A stretch of 64,000 bases of DNA. It comes from Muraenolepis orangiensis (Eukaryota; Chordata; Actinopteri; Gadiformes; Muraenolepididae). The translations under genes and the position numbers were made by a program. Shown here piece by piece: positions 1-11,360 of the stretch; position 1 is the stretch's first letter, and every line of letters starts with the position of its first letter. The notes beneath the pieces were generated by a model. That model searched no databases and was not told where the DNA came from. It saw nothing but the letters and a program-made list of their open reading frames with translations. The stretch lies in assembly GCA_027704905.1 (NCBI GenBank), contig CM051006.1, forward strand, positions 10,922,225 through 10,986,224, read 5' to 3'.

Positions 1-706
1 GGACGGCACATAAGCATCAGGTACTCCAGGTCCGGGGAACATAAAGACTTGAGGGGATGTACATGACTTTGGTTGCACCAAGATCTGTTTATGATGTTCA
101 TGAGACATACCCCCCTCTGCGATCTTTACCGGAGAGAGTCTTTGTTCTGTCCGCCTGGTAGACGGAAAATCCCGTCGGCTCGATAGCTGTGTCGGTAACC
201 TCCGACAGCCATGTCTCTGTAAGGCAGATGACACAATTGTCCTTAGTTTCCCGGTGGAATTGAATACGAGCCTGTAGCTTATTGTCCAGAGACTGTACAT
301 TAGCCAGTAGAATGGTGGGTAGTGGGGGGCGATCGGATCGACATCTCAGCCTGACTAGCACGCCGGCTCGCTTCCCTCGCTTCTTCCTGCGACGCTTGTG
401 TATAATCTTGCCCAAGATGGTTGGAGATAATCCAGCTGTGACTTCGGGCGGGACGTCCGAGTCGAAAGAGTGAAAAAACTCTGGTAGGCGGCGAGAGACT
501 CTCGATCTGATATCCAGAAGAGTACAAAAGTCATAAATGAGCGTGCTGCTAACTTTCTGAACAAAGATAGTCGCGATAAAAATAATAAATAACAAAATAC
601 TGCGTCGTCGTGCGGGATCTTGCGAGACGGCAGCCATCTCGTACCGCGCCATACTCCATACTTCAGAGCTGGTGAAAACATTTAGCTGGAGACTTGCACA
701 GCACAC
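1..706 (-). pseudogene. L2-type LINE ORF, N-terminus and start of endonuclease (leaves the window)
   Basis: Minus-strand reading starts near 706 and gives a basic segment (KRRRKKRGKRAG) followed by the opening of an APE-type endonuclease: RPPLPTILLANVQSLDN and then ICLTETWLSE, where the Glu of ETW is the usual metal-binding residue. The endonuclease nicks target DNA in LINE retrotransposition. The continuous frame ends at a G-run near 106-112. Shifting the frame there restores endonuclease-like sequence (CSPDLEYLMLMCR) down to position 1, so this is one frameshifted element running off the left edge rather than a short gene. A 70-bp piece of the same region recurs at 16979-17048. The rest of this copy, including reverse transcriptase, lies outside the window. 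L2 clade is inferred from family resemblance; a related CR1/Rex1-type clade is the alternative. Confidence 0.75.
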
Positions 707-814
707 TGTACCTTATCTGAACCGAGATGCCTTTGCTGGTTCTGTGTGCCGAGCACAACAGGACTAGAGAGTAGAAAACATTCTCCACCCCTGCCTCTTC
801 CTTTGACAAGTGAC

Positions 815-1008
815 TGTGTGTGAGTGTGTGTGGTTGGTGGCTGGTTGAAGCAGCCTCACCTGGCCTGAGTTAGACTGATAACTCTATGGCTGGCGAGGCT
901 GCACACCTGTGGGTCCCACAGGTTAAACCAGCCACCACCACCACACACACACATTCTAGTGAGAGCTCTAGCAGGTACCATCTGCTCTGTTCACAATGAT
1001 TAAAGTGA
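815..1008 (+). repeat. Fold-back LTR-like repeat, copy a (3'-truncated)
   Basis: Contains the outer arm ggttggtggctggtt and its complement taaaccagccaccacc, the inner pair gcagcctcacc / ggcgaggctgc, and the conserved stretch agctctagcaggtaccatct. It stops near 1008, before the AATAAA segment found in the longer copies. Confidence 0.75.
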
Positions 1009-1251
1009 CTTGCGTAACTTACTGTTTACCGTTTTTGTGTTTACAAATGCTGGCCAGGACCAGATGAACAGATGTGTCAACCGCAATGCAAACGATCATG
1101 GAGCTGACATCACACACCCAACACATCCCAACCCTCAATCTGCGGTGGATCTTGGTGCCTCAACGGTGCTGTAGGAGGTATTACTTAAGAAGAGCTTTTA
1201 TTGGAGTGTAATTTGTTAGAAATACCACAGCCATCCATTAGCTATTAGTTC

Positions 1252-1317
1252 AAGATTTAAGATTATTTAAGATGTTTTTATTTGCAAGTACAATGGAATG
1301 GAATGGTAATGCATACT
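1252..1317 (-). mobile_element. LINE family B 3' end, interrupted by a SINE
   Basis: Matches the 3' end at 9640-9730 and the tails at 37640, 49128 and 58060: ttcaagat, tttttatttgcaa, then tacaatggaatg. The match resumes after the SINE at 1591-1640 (atact...gtatgaattcc) and the family's AT-rich upstream part seems to continue beyond the pogo element at 3527. Confidence 0.6.
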
Positions 1318-1590
1318 GGGCGGCAGTATAGCTCAGGAGGTAGAGCGGTCGCCTCACAACCGGAAGGTTGCTGGTTCGATCCCCGCCTCCTCCTAGCAAA
1401 AGCTGTCGAGGTGTCCTTGAGCAAGACACCTTAACCCTAACTGCTCCCGACGTGCTGGCTGTCTCCTTGCATGGCTGACTCCGCCGTTGATGGTTGAATG
1501 TGTGTATGAATGGGTGAATGTGAGACTTGATATGTAAAGCGCTTTGAGTAACCATTGGTTAGAAAAGCGCTATATAAATGTCCATTTACC
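1318..1590 (+). mobile_element. tRNA-derived SINE, family 1
   Basis: Head has RNA polymerase III promoter boxes: A box tagctcaggaggtagagcgg and B box ggttcgatccc. A shared body follows (gaggtgtccttgagcaagac) and the tail is aagcgctatataaatgtcc. A 5-bp target duplication ATACT lies on both sides (1313-1317 and 1591-1595). Other copies: 22430-22662 (minus) and 43381-43606 (plus). Confidence 0.85.
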
Positions 1591-1646
1591 ATACTCCTCA
1601 CTCTCTCTGGAAGTATGAATTCCCTACAAGTGAATACTATACTATG

Positions 1647-1667
1647 TACCGTATTGACCCGAATATA
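1647..1667 (+). repeat. Left terminal inverted repeat of the pogo-type element
   Basis: 21 bp, perfectly complementary to 3506-3526; preceded by tactatg. Confidence 0.9.
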
Positions 1668-1959
1668 TTTTTTCCTAGAAAAAAATCTGAAAAAGAGGGA
1701 TCGTCTTATAATCAGGGTTTAGACTTTTCGATGTAATTGCACATGTAATTGTCACAACAACAGATCGCGCCAAACGAGTGTTCTGAGACACCGCGCGACA
1801 CTTAAAGTAACTCAATGTCTTAAAGTAACAGTACATAAAAACAGTTGCCTGGAGAGATAGAAATGGAGAGGACACAGCGATCAACTTGAAAAAAGTGGCT
1901 CAAAAGTAGGGCAAGTTAATAAACAGGAGAGACAAAGTTACGATGCCAATTTTAAGATA

Positions 1960-3123
1960 ATGGTGATAAACAAAGCAGAGACATCAAACAACTGTCGCGC
2001 AGCAAAGAAGTATGGTGTAACTGAGTGTAACGTTAGAAGATGGCGAGCCCAACAAGACTGTCTTAGAAATGCTAACAGTCAGAGGAAAGCCTTCCGTGGT
2101 CCGCAAAGGGGCCGCTTCCCGGAGGTTGACAGGAGGGTGTTTAAATTTGTGAGTGAAAAACGTAATGAAGGTATGCCAATTACCAGAGCTGTCATACAGC
2201 TGAAAGCCTTGGAAATCACTAAAGAGCTCAACATACCACCCACCGAGTTCAAAGCTAGCATGGGCTGGTGTAGAAGACTGATGTCGCGTAACAGGCTGTC
2301 ATTGCAACGCAGGACAAGCCTTGCCCAGCGCCTGCCCTCAGACTTCAGAGAGAAGCTACTGTCTTATCAGCGATATGTGATAAAGTTAAGGAAGAAGCAC
2401 TCATACACCCTTGATCAGATGGGCAATGCTGATCAAACACCTGTGTATTTTGACATGCCAACATCTGTCACTGTGCAGAAGAAAGGCGACAAATCAGTGA
2501 ATGTGAAGTCTACTGGAAACGAGAAGAGCCGAGTAACTGTCATGTTAACGCGCCTCGCATATGGGACAAAACTTCCCCCGTACGTGGTTTTAAAACGCAA
2601 GACTGTACCTAAAGAGGCAGTGCCAGCTGGCATTATCGTAGGTGCCCAGGCAAAGGGCTGGATGGAGACGGAGCTTGTGGTGGACTGGCTCAAGGTTGTG
2701 TGGGGCAGACGGTGTGGGGGACTCAGAAAGAAGAGGAATATGTTGATTCTGGATGCTTTCCGTGGACACTTGACTGAGCCAGTCAAAAAGCAAGTGAAAG
2801 AGTTGAATGGTGACCTAGTGATCATACCGGGCGGAATGACAAGCCAGCTGCAGGTGTTGGATGTGGTCATTAACAAACCATTCAAGGTTAATCTGCGCAA
2901 GAGATACACAGAGTGGCTCCTGGCTGGTAATCACGCACTGACACCGTATGGAAAAATCCAAAAGCCTGCAGTACGTTTGCTCTGTGAATGGATCTTGCAA
3001 GCATGGGCTGACGTTTCCCCAGAAAGCATTATTAATGGGATTAGGAAATGCTGCGTATCAAATGCCATGGATGGCAGCGAGGATGACGTGATGTGGGAGG
3101 AGACGGGGAAGCAGACAACGTGA
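1960..3123 (+). CDS. pogo/Tigger-family transposase (DDE), start and C-terminus damaged
   Basis: Cuts and joins transposon ends in the nucleus. The N-terminal third (residues about 5-60) is a helix-turn-helix DNA-binding region (AAKKYGVTECNVRRWRAQ), followed by a CENP-B-like second helical domain to about residue 125. The catalytic domain shows the first Asp in NADQTPVYFDM, the second in MLILDAFRGHL and the third in QVLDVVINKPFK, so the DDD triad is present. The frame is open upstream to 1861 and reads family-like residues (RQSYDANFKI) before the first ATG at 1960, so the original start is probably lost or shifted. Near 3096-3103 a one-base loss ends the protein at GKQTT; acidic family-like sequence continues in another frame to about 3200. 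Probably inactive, but only lightly damaged. Confidence 0.85.
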   Translation: MVINKAETSNNCRAAKKYGVTECNVRRWRAQQDCLRNANSQRKAFRGPQRGRFPEVDRRVFKFVSEKRNEGMPITRAVIQLKALEITKELNIPPTEFKASMGWCRRLMSRNRLSLQRRTSLAQRLPSDFREKLLSYQRYVIKLRKKHSYTLDQMGNADQTPVYFDMPTSVTVQKKGDKSVNVKSTGNEKSRVTVMLTRLAYGTKLPPYVVLKRKTVPKEAVPAGIIVGAQAKGWMETELVVDWLKVVWGRRCGGLRKKRNMLILDAFRGHLTEPVKKQVKELNGDLVIIPGGMTSQLQVLDVVINKPFKVNLRKRYTEWLLAGNHALTPYGKIQKPAVRLLCEWILQAWADVSPESIINGIRKCCVSNAMDGSEDDVMWEETGKQTT

Positions 3124-3505
3124 GTGACGATAGCAGGAGTGAGAGCGAACAACCCAGCGATGTAGAAGACGAGCTGAATGAGAAGACGTTTGTGATGTGA
3201 CGAATAGACTGAATTTTGCACTGTTTCATTGCTACTTTCATTTCATTCTACTGTTTTATTGCACTACCGTTTTATTGCAGTACTATTTTATTGCACTACC
3301 GTTTTATTGCACTACTGTTTCATTGCAATCTATCTAGCCTGTTTTGTTTGCCAAGTTAGGCAAATTTGAACACAACGTGTGATGTGTGTTATCATTATTT
3401 TCAAATAAAATTATTTTCTTTATAAAAAAAACATTTGGTCTTCAAAGGTATTTTTCCAAAAATGAGTCTTGAAAAAGAGGGGTCGTCTTATAATCGGGGT
3501 CGTCT

Positions 3506-3526
3506 TATATTCGGGTCAATACGGTA
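3506..3526 (-). repeat. Right terminal inverted repeat of the pogo-type element
   Basis: Exact reverse complement of 1647-1667; followed by ctatac. Confidence 0.9.
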
Positions 3527-4056
<530 letters not shown>

Positions 4057-4199
4057 CAACAATGCCCAGTGTGTTGGATGGCAGTAATAGTGTATCCACA
4101 GCAGTACTGTAGGACCTTTAAATGCAGCACAATTAACTGCATCAGAATAGTAATGTCCACTTCCAACTCCCACACACCTTTTAGTTTTCTATCAGCCAC

Positions 4200-4490
4200 C
4201 TCCCTCCCTTCCTCCCTCCCTACCTTCCCTTGAGTCTGTTCCTCTCCTGCCCGTCTTTCTCTTCCTCTCTCCGCTCCCTCTCTCGCTCCCTTCCTCTACC
4301 TCTCCTCTTCTCGCCCTCCATCCTTATCTACCTCCCCCTCTCCTTCCATACCTCCCTCTTCTCCTCCTGCTGTCCCTCCTCCTCTCCTATCCTCCCACCA
4401 TTCCCTCTCCTCCCCTCTCCTTCCTCCTCCCTCCTCTGCTCCTCTCCTCTGCTCCTCTCCTCTCCCTTCTCCTCGCCCCCATGACCCCTT
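4200..4490. repeat. Polypyrimidine tract, imperfect CCT/CTC-rich
   Basis: Almost only C and T on the plus strand for nearly 300 bp; a triplex-capable tract. The reading frames across it are low-complexity and not genes. Confidence 0.8.
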
Positions 4491-4854
4491 GTGACCTCCT
4501 CATCTTCTGAGTTACGCCGATGAGAGGCGCAGCAGCAAGCCTGTTCAATTAGCATTCTCTCTCTCTCTTTTTTTATTTAATATTTTGCTCTGTGTTTCTA
4601 ACATTTGTGTGTGTGTGTGTGTGTGTGCATGAGAGAGCGGAATCTATAATCTCTTTTGGTGTTTTAGCGTTGAGGGTGGCTGATTTAGCTGAAGTTGCTG
4701 TTTTTCGCTGTTGTGTTTTGACCATTTATGAGTACGGTTCGCTGTTGGAAACGGTTATATCATATATATATATTTTTCTTTCTGTATTCATTCCATTGCC
4801 GGCAGGTCGTGGAGCTTTGAGGAGGGGTATTATCTATAGGGTGTTTTGTGACAT

Positions 4855-4855
<1 letters not shown>

Positions 4856-4925
<70 letters not shown>
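4856..4925. repeat. (CA)n microsatellite
   Basis: About 70 bp of CA; a short (GT)n run also lies at 4605-4627. Confidence 0.95.
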
Positions 4926-4929
<4 letters not shown>

Positions 4930-5055
4930 TACGCACGCAGAGAACAACAAAGGGGGCGGTCCCACAGGTCAAAGCCACCTCCCTCTGCGGTCCACTACCG
5001 AACGACTTCCACTCTCCTCTCATCCACAGTCCAACATGTCATCCATTAACGCAGT

Positions 5056-5092
5056 GGGGGGGGGGGGGGTCCGGAGTTATGGGGGGGGGGGG
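5056..5092. repeat. Two G-runs
   Basis: Runs of about 14 and 12 G at 5056-5069 and 5081-5092, 11 bp apart. Confidence 0.9.
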
Positions 5093-5344
5093 TGTGGGGG
5101 GCAAGGCCAAAAGTAATTGATGCAACCTGGCGCAAATCTAAATAGGAACAAGTCCCCTTTTATGATTAAATGTGACTGACTATTTTCAGACAATGTTTTA
5201 ACTAAATTCGGATTATGAGTGTGCTGTGTGTGTATGTGTCTGAGAGCGTCTTTATGTGAGTGCATGTGGGTGTTGGGGTGGGGGGGGGAAATCTTTGCCG
5301 TTTTGTCACTGTTATAGATAAGACCATCATTGAGAGAAAACAGG

Positions 5345-7740
5345 TGTGAATTTCCAGCTTATCAGCGAACAGGAGTCGGTGCACCCCGAGGCTGCTCTCA
5401 TCGTGGCGGGGGACTTCAACAAGGCGAACCTGAAGAAGGTTCTCCCGAAGTTCTACCAACACATAACGAGCAACACACAGGGTGAGCGGATCCTCGACCA
5501 CTGCTACACCCCCTTCCGTGATGGCTACAAGGCCCTCCTCCGCCCACCGTTCGGCAAATCAGACCACCACTCTATCCAGCTACTCCCCGCCTATAGGCAG
5601 AGACTGAAGAAACCGATCGCTGTAAGGGAGGTCCAATGCTGGTCGGACCAATCGTACTCTATGCTGCAGGATTGTTTGATCGCGCTGACTGGCACATGTT
5701 CCGCGTTGCCTCGGACAATAACATAAACGAGTACGCGTCGTCGGTCACCGGGTTCATCAAGAAGTGCATAGATGACGTTGTTCCGACCAAGTCGGTTCGG
5801 ATATACCCCAACCAGAAACCGTGGATTAACGGCGATGTTCGCGCTGCCCTACACGCGCGTAACGCCGCCTTTGGCTCCGGGAATATGGAGGAATATATGA
5901 CAGCCCGTTACGACCTCCGTAAGACCATCGTCACTGCCAAGCGGGAGTATAAGGACAGAGTGGAGGATCAATTCAAGAGCCACGACGCGAGGGGTATGTG
6001 GCAGGGGCTACAGACGATAACGAACTTCAGAGGGAGAACCAGTTGTGTAGAGAACTCCTCTACCTCCCTTCCAGGAGAGCTAAATACTTTTTTTGGTCGT
6101 TTCGACGTGAACGGCAGCCCGCCGAAGCCAGCGCCGCCTGAGGAGACCAGCCTGCTGAACATCTCGGAGGCGGATGTGCGCCGCACCTTCAAGCGGCTGA
6201 ACATCCGTAAGGCGGCAGGCCCCGACGACATCCCAGGCCGCGTCCTCAGAGCATGCGCAGACCAGTTGGCAGGAGTCTTTGCAGACATCTTCAACCTCTC
6301 CCTGTCCCAGGCTGTTCCCGTGGTCTTCAAGATGTCCACAATCGTGCCTGTCCCTAAACAACCCAAGGTAACATGCCTGAATGACTATAGACCTGTGGCC
6401 CTCACCTCGATTGTCAGCAAATGCTTCGAGAGGTTGGTCAAGGACTTTATTTGCTCCGTGTTACCTGCCACGCTGGACCCAGGGCAATTGCCATGGCCCT
6501 CCACACTGCCCTTTCCCACCTGGAGGGAAAGAACTGTTATGTGCTTATGTACTTGTGAATGCTGTTTGTGGACTACAGCTCAGCGTTCAACACGATAGTT
6601 CCTGCCAAGCTCGACACCAAGCTTAGAGGTTTAGGCGTGCCCCCATCCACGTGCAGCTGGATACTGGACCTCCTGTCGGACCGCCGCCAGGTGGTGAGGA
6701 TGGGCAGCACCACCTCAGAGCCATGACCCTCAACACGGGAGCCCCCCAGGGATGCGTGCTGAGCCCTCTCCTCTACTCCCTCTACACCCACGACTGCATG
6801 GCTATGCACAGCTCCAACGTCATCATCAAGTTTGCTGACGACACGACAGTGATGGGCCTGATCGCCAGCGACGACGAGACAGCCTACAGGGAGGAGGTCG
6901 GATCGCTGGAGCAGTGGTGTCAGGAGAACAGCCTCCCCCTCAACGTCAAGAAGACCAAGGAGCTGATCGTGGACTTCAGGAAGCAGAGAGGATAGCACAG
7001 CCCTATCTCCATCGACGGTGTTGCAGTAGAGAGGGTCAGCAGCTTCAAGTTCCTCGACGTGCACATCTCCGTGTACCTCACATGGTCCACACACACCACA
7101 CACGTGGTGAAAAGGGCCCAACAATTATTTCCTCAGGCGCCTGAGGAAATTCAGCATGGGAACATTCTATAACGGCACCATCGAGAGAGTGTTCTTACAG
7201 GGTGTATCACCGCCTGGTACGGGAACTGCACCGCACTCGAGCACAGAGCGCTTCAAAGGGTGGTGCGGATGGCCCAGTATATCGTTGGAGGTGAGCTCCC
7301 CTCCCTACTGGATATATACAACCAGCGGTGCGTGGCCAAGGCCAAACGCATCATAAAAGACATTGCCCACCCCAGCCATAAACTGTATTCACTTTTACCG
7401 TCAGGCAGGCGATACCGCAGTATCAAGTGCCGTACAAGTAATCTCCGAGATAGCTTCCACAGTCAGGCCATCAGGCTGCTGAAAAAGGGAGTATAGCATA
7501 TAACAATGTATATTTTATTACATTGATTTATATGTACATATTGCTCTTTTTCTGTGCCGATATATTGCATTTTATAAATTGCATTTTTATTTTTATTCTG
7601 TTTTATTCTATTTTTATTCTATTTTTATCTATTTTTATCTCATTTTTATAACTGCTGTCTGTCGTCGGGTATTGCACATAAGATTTTCACATCACTGCTT
7701 TATACTTGTGTAAACTTTGAAGTGACAATAAACTTCACTT
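5345..7740 (+). mobile_element. L2-type LINE, 5'-truncated, complete 3' end
   Basis: Begins within the endonuclease (VAGDFNKANLKK), runs through linker and reverse transcriptase to AIRLLKKGV, and ends with the shared untranslated 3' end (tgctgtctgtcgtcgggtat, then aataaacttcacttg). Colinear with the minus-strand copy at 13737-15880. Confidence 0.9.
5346..7496 (+). pseudogene. Broken L2-type endonuclease / reverse transcriptase
   Basis: The encoded protein would copy LINE RNA into DNA at a nicked target. Visible pieces in order: endonuclease C-terminus (VAGDFNKANL, GKSDHHSIQLLP), linker, reverse-transcriptase fingers (NIRKAAGPDDIPGRVLRACA, LNDYRPVALTSIVSKCFERL), NTGAPQGCVLSPLLYSLYTH, the catalytic KFADDTTVMGLI, and the terminal SGRRYRSIKCRTSNLRDSFH. 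Breaks: a one-base T loss near 5675; a 37-bp deletion at about 6489 flanked by gcaatt in the copy at 15040-15075; a one-base loss near 6724; a stop at about 6993; and a further deletion near 7130. It cannot make a functional protein. Confidence 0.9.
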
Positions 7741-7814
7741 GAATGTTCGGTTTTTGCTCCAAACTCGTGTTGCTTTTGGCGACGTCAAAGTGACTCTGAG
7801 AGAATACACTAAAG

Positions 7815-8019
<205 letters not shown>

Positions 8020-8127
8020 CTGAGTAGCTCCACACATCCGTACACACACTGTGGAGCATTTCATATAGCTTGTCTACATTGTGACGTCACATCACAATGA
8101 CCGCCGCCATTTTTGGAGCATAAGGAG

Positions 8128-8427
8128 TGTGGAATGTGTGTGTGGTTGGCGGCTGGTTTAAGCTGCCTTAACTGGCCTGAGTCACACTGATTACTCTATT
8201 TCTGGTGAGGCTGCACACCTGTGGGTCCTTGTTAATCAAGTTCAACCCACATGTTAAAACAGCCACCACCACACACACTCGAGGAGAGAGCTCTAGCATG
8301 TACCATCTGCTCTGTTCACAATGATTCAAAACTCTTGCAATAAACCGGATTCCTCATCACCCTGTGTCTCCTGGAAGTAGCCCTCAAGCATCCATTTTAA
8401 TGGTTGGTGGCAGCGTCATCTGCAACA
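8128..8427 (+). repeat. Fold-back LTR-like repeat, copy b (full length)
   Basis: Starts TGTGGAATG and ends TGCAACA. Outer arms ggttggcggctggttta / taaaacagccaccacc, an inner hairpin acctgtgggt / acccacatgt, AATAAA in cttgcaataaaccgg, and the 3' segment ggtggcagcgtcatctgc. Flanks are aggag (8123-8127) and agggg (8428-8432), a 5-bp near-duplication. Confidence 0.8.
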
Positions 8428-8839
8428 AGGGGCACTGGAATAGTTAGTTATTATGTTGGTAGTCGGTAGTGGTAGTTTTTTTTGTTGATATCGTTTAGTA
8501 TCATTATGGGAAGACAGTCGTGTTTGACACAGCGATACAATTTTTTAATTGGCCTAAGATACGTTTTATGTGTCGGTTTTGGTTCGAGATTTGACAGTAC
8601 TACAACTCTCTTGAGTCAATCGTCTCAGTATAGCGAGTATCGGTGACAAACATAAAAACAACTCATGATAAATTCTGATGTACCAGCCCTGTACAGTATC
8701 ACTCATAACGTTCATTGTTCAAATAACATTTGGCGTTGGTCATAACCATGGAGATAACAACCCACCCTTCTTCCTCGAACTTTGAATCGGTGTTACGCTT
8801 GTTGTTTGGACCCAAAAGCACGACCTACTACTTGTTGGG
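8428..8839. other. No gene seen
   Basis: No motif, repeat or coding signal recognised. Confidence 0.4.
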
Positions 8840-8985
8840 GAACCTCAGTAGCTCAAACTGTAAGGATTTGGCTTGGGAATTTGGCTTGGGAACCGGAAGG
8901 TCGCTGGCTCAAGTCCCTGAAATACCTGGGCACTGCCGGGGTGCCCTTGAGCAAGAAACCAGACCCAAGAATAACAAGACATAGT
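8840..8985 (+). mobile_element. SINE family 2, fragment
   Basis: Shows tagctcaaactg, ggcttgggaaccggaaggtc, a B-box-like gctcaagtccc and cttgagcaagaaaccagacc, matching the fuller copies at 36160 and 48783. A short segment (atttggcttgggaa) is duplicated in tandem. The tail is missing. Confidence 0.7.
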
Positions 8986-8999
8986 CCTATGACTTTGAA

Positions 9000-9730
9000 C
9001 AGTAACAAGTACAACCTGGCATGGACCCGCAACACAGAGGTCATACTGAAGAAGGCCCACCTGCACCTCTATGCCCTGGGCCAACTGTGGCTAGGGAACT
9101 TTTACTGTGGCACTGTAGAGAGCATCCTGACAAGTGGCATTACTGTGCGGTACAGCAACACCACTGCACAGGACAAGAATGCCATCCAGAGGGTCGTGAG
9201 GACGGCAGAAAAGATCACCAGGTGTGCACTTCCATGCATTGAGGAGATCTTTAGGACCATATGTCGGAAGAAGCCCATCTACATCACAAAGGACCTAAAC
9301 CATCCTGGGCACCATCTCTTCTCACCCCAACCGTCCGGTCGCCGGTTCCGCAGCCTCCGTACAAGGGCTACCAGGTTCAAGGATAGTTCATATAAACTGC
9401 AATATATAGACTGTAATATAAACAGTCAGTACTGAACTGCTGGAGTGCTGACACTATCATATCAAAACATTGTCATTAACATTACACTATCATACTTTGC
9501 TGGCCTTTCTGGACGTATTACAGATACTGCACTGTACTGCACTGTACTGCACTGTATAGCTGATACTGCTGCACTACTGGCACTTTAAAAAGCTTTGAAT
9601 GTACATATCATCCTTAATATTGTGTGTTAGAAACTCATACTGCGGGAGGGAATGGGGAGTAAGCATTCCATTGTACTTCTTGAAAATGAAAAGTCTCAAG
9701 AGTCATATAACTATGAACAATAAAAAGACT
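9000..9730 (+). mobile_element. LINE family B, 3' end (L2-like)
   Basis: Joins a reverse-transcriptase C-terminal remnant to the 3' end that defines the family: ctgcgggagggaatggggag, then taagcattccattgtactt. The same 3' end without coding sequence occurs at 1252, 37640, 49128 and 58060, so this copy tells what those tails belong to. Includes a short tgcactgtac tandem run at 9529-9557. Confidence 0.75.
9021..9434 (+). pseudogene. LINE reverse transcriptase, C-terminal remnant
   Basis: Residues such as GTVESILTSGITVRYSNTTA, IQRVVRTAEKITRCALP and the closing SGRRFRSLRTRATRF match the thumb and C-terminal region of L2-type LINE proteins; compare the terminal SGRRYRSIKCRTNRLRDSFH in the copy at 14019. 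No catalytic (F/Y)ADD motif is present, as the copy is 5'-truncated. The frame is open but too short to act. Upstream it runs into a SINE fragment, which is a chance join. Confidence 0.7.
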
Positions 9731-10009
9731 GGCATAGTCCTAACAAACCCAGACATTTAAAATGTCTAAAGCTGACTTTCAATAAGTGCTTCAACTTTCA
9801 AGTAATGAACATATTGCTCCTTATTCAAATCATTGCTTTGTCCTTATATTATATATAATTTTATTCTGGGTACTTATTACTTACTTCTCAGATGTCGCTT
9901 AAGCGCTTTGGCTTCATGGCTTCGTTTGCACACAAATGGTGCCCGTCTGCAGATATGGATACAGTGCAGTTTTATATATATTAGATATTTTAATTTTACA
10001 AATCAATTT
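9731..10009. other. No gene seen
   Basis: AT-rich; nothing recognised apart from the hAT-like end that follows. Confidence 0.4.
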
Positions 10010-10034
10010 GCGGACCCCAGTTTGAGAACCACTG
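10010..10034 (-). mobile_element. hAT-like transposon end
   Basis: On the minus strand reads cagtggttctcaaactgggg, the classic terminal sequence of hAT-superfamily relics. No partner end was found nearby, so this is one surviving edge. Confidence 0.5.
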
Positions 10035-10039
10035 AAACA

Positions 10040-10160
10040 TCTTCACAAATCATAATCACAAAAATCATTCGTCAATGACAAATCATTTATCAATGACAAA
10101 TAAATTTAAAATGACAAATCATTCATCAATGACAAACCATTCGTCAATGATTTAGTCAAG
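10040..10160. repeat. Degenerate tandem repeat, caatgacaaatcatt-type
   Basis: About five units of (at)caatgacaaaycatt with variable linkers. Confidence 0.7.
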
Positions 10161-10454
10161 GAGGAACCTAAACCTCAGACGACCGACTTCATCGCCAGCA
10201 CGTCACGTCACACGCCCTGACGCCCTGATGTCTCCATGGATACCCGGGGTAATGATGGGGGGCCAGGAGGGAGAATATTATGGGATGGAAGAGAGACACT
10301 CGCAGACGCTCGGCTTCCCCCTCACTTGTAATCCCGTTGAATCGTTGAGCTCCAGTGAACCTCCACTTCTACCATCACAATGACTTTTTTTTGGGTGTGT
10401 CTGAAAGCGTCTGCAGGAACAATCGCCTCTGTCTTTCTGTTCACTCTCGGTCTG

Positions 10455-10935
<481 letters not shown>

Positions 10936-11254
10936 ACCCTTTCTTTCTTCTCTCTTCACACCTTCCTGTCCGTGTTCTTTTAGGTGAAATAAGGAGAAAC
11001 GGGTGACATTAACGACGACACTGGACGGCCAAATCTAACGTCCCCGGCCTAATGGAGGATGTGTTTGCTTTTTGTGTGTGTGCATGTGTGTGTGTGTTTG
11101 TGTGTCAGCTGTAATTTGAAGGGATTATAATTGTTTATAATATGAATTGCACTATTATCATTTGGCATTGACACACCATAGCATTTTTTATTTAGCAAAC
11201 ATGAACATAAGTGATTGATGTATTGAAAGAACCTGATTCAAGTCATCACCACAT

Positions 11255-11360
11255 ATTGGGGAAGTGTAGTGCAGCAGGTGGTTCGAACTTACTGGGTTTG
11301 ATTCCCCCCCAACTGCCACCCTTGAGCAAGACGCCAAAACTCTTACCTGCTCCTAAATTA
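11255..11360 (+). mobile_element. Degraded SINE fragment
   Basis: Contains gggtttgattcccc (B-box-like) and cacccttgagcaagacgcca, shared with both SINE families here; too decayed to assign. Confidence 0.4.

Larger units (their letters stand above)
1647..3526 (+). mobile_element. pogo/Tigger-type DNA transposon, nearly complete
   Basis: Bounded by perfect 21-bp inverted repeats at 1647-1667 and 3506-3526 (core accgtattgacccgaata). The outermost bases are TA on both sides, as expected for the TA target duplication of the Tc1/mariner-pogo superfamily. A segment reading gaaaaagagg-gtcgtcttataatc occurs in the same orientation near both ends (1688 and 3470), so a subterminal direct repeat accompanies the inverted repeat. 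The only long frame inside encodes a DDE transposase. It sits inside AT-rich DNA that appears to be the 3' region of LINE family B. Confidence 0.88.

Noticed and set aside
1318..1400. tRNA gene
   Set aside because: A and B boxes are those of a SINE head; the body, tail and target duplication show a retroposon, and a full cloverleaf is not kept.
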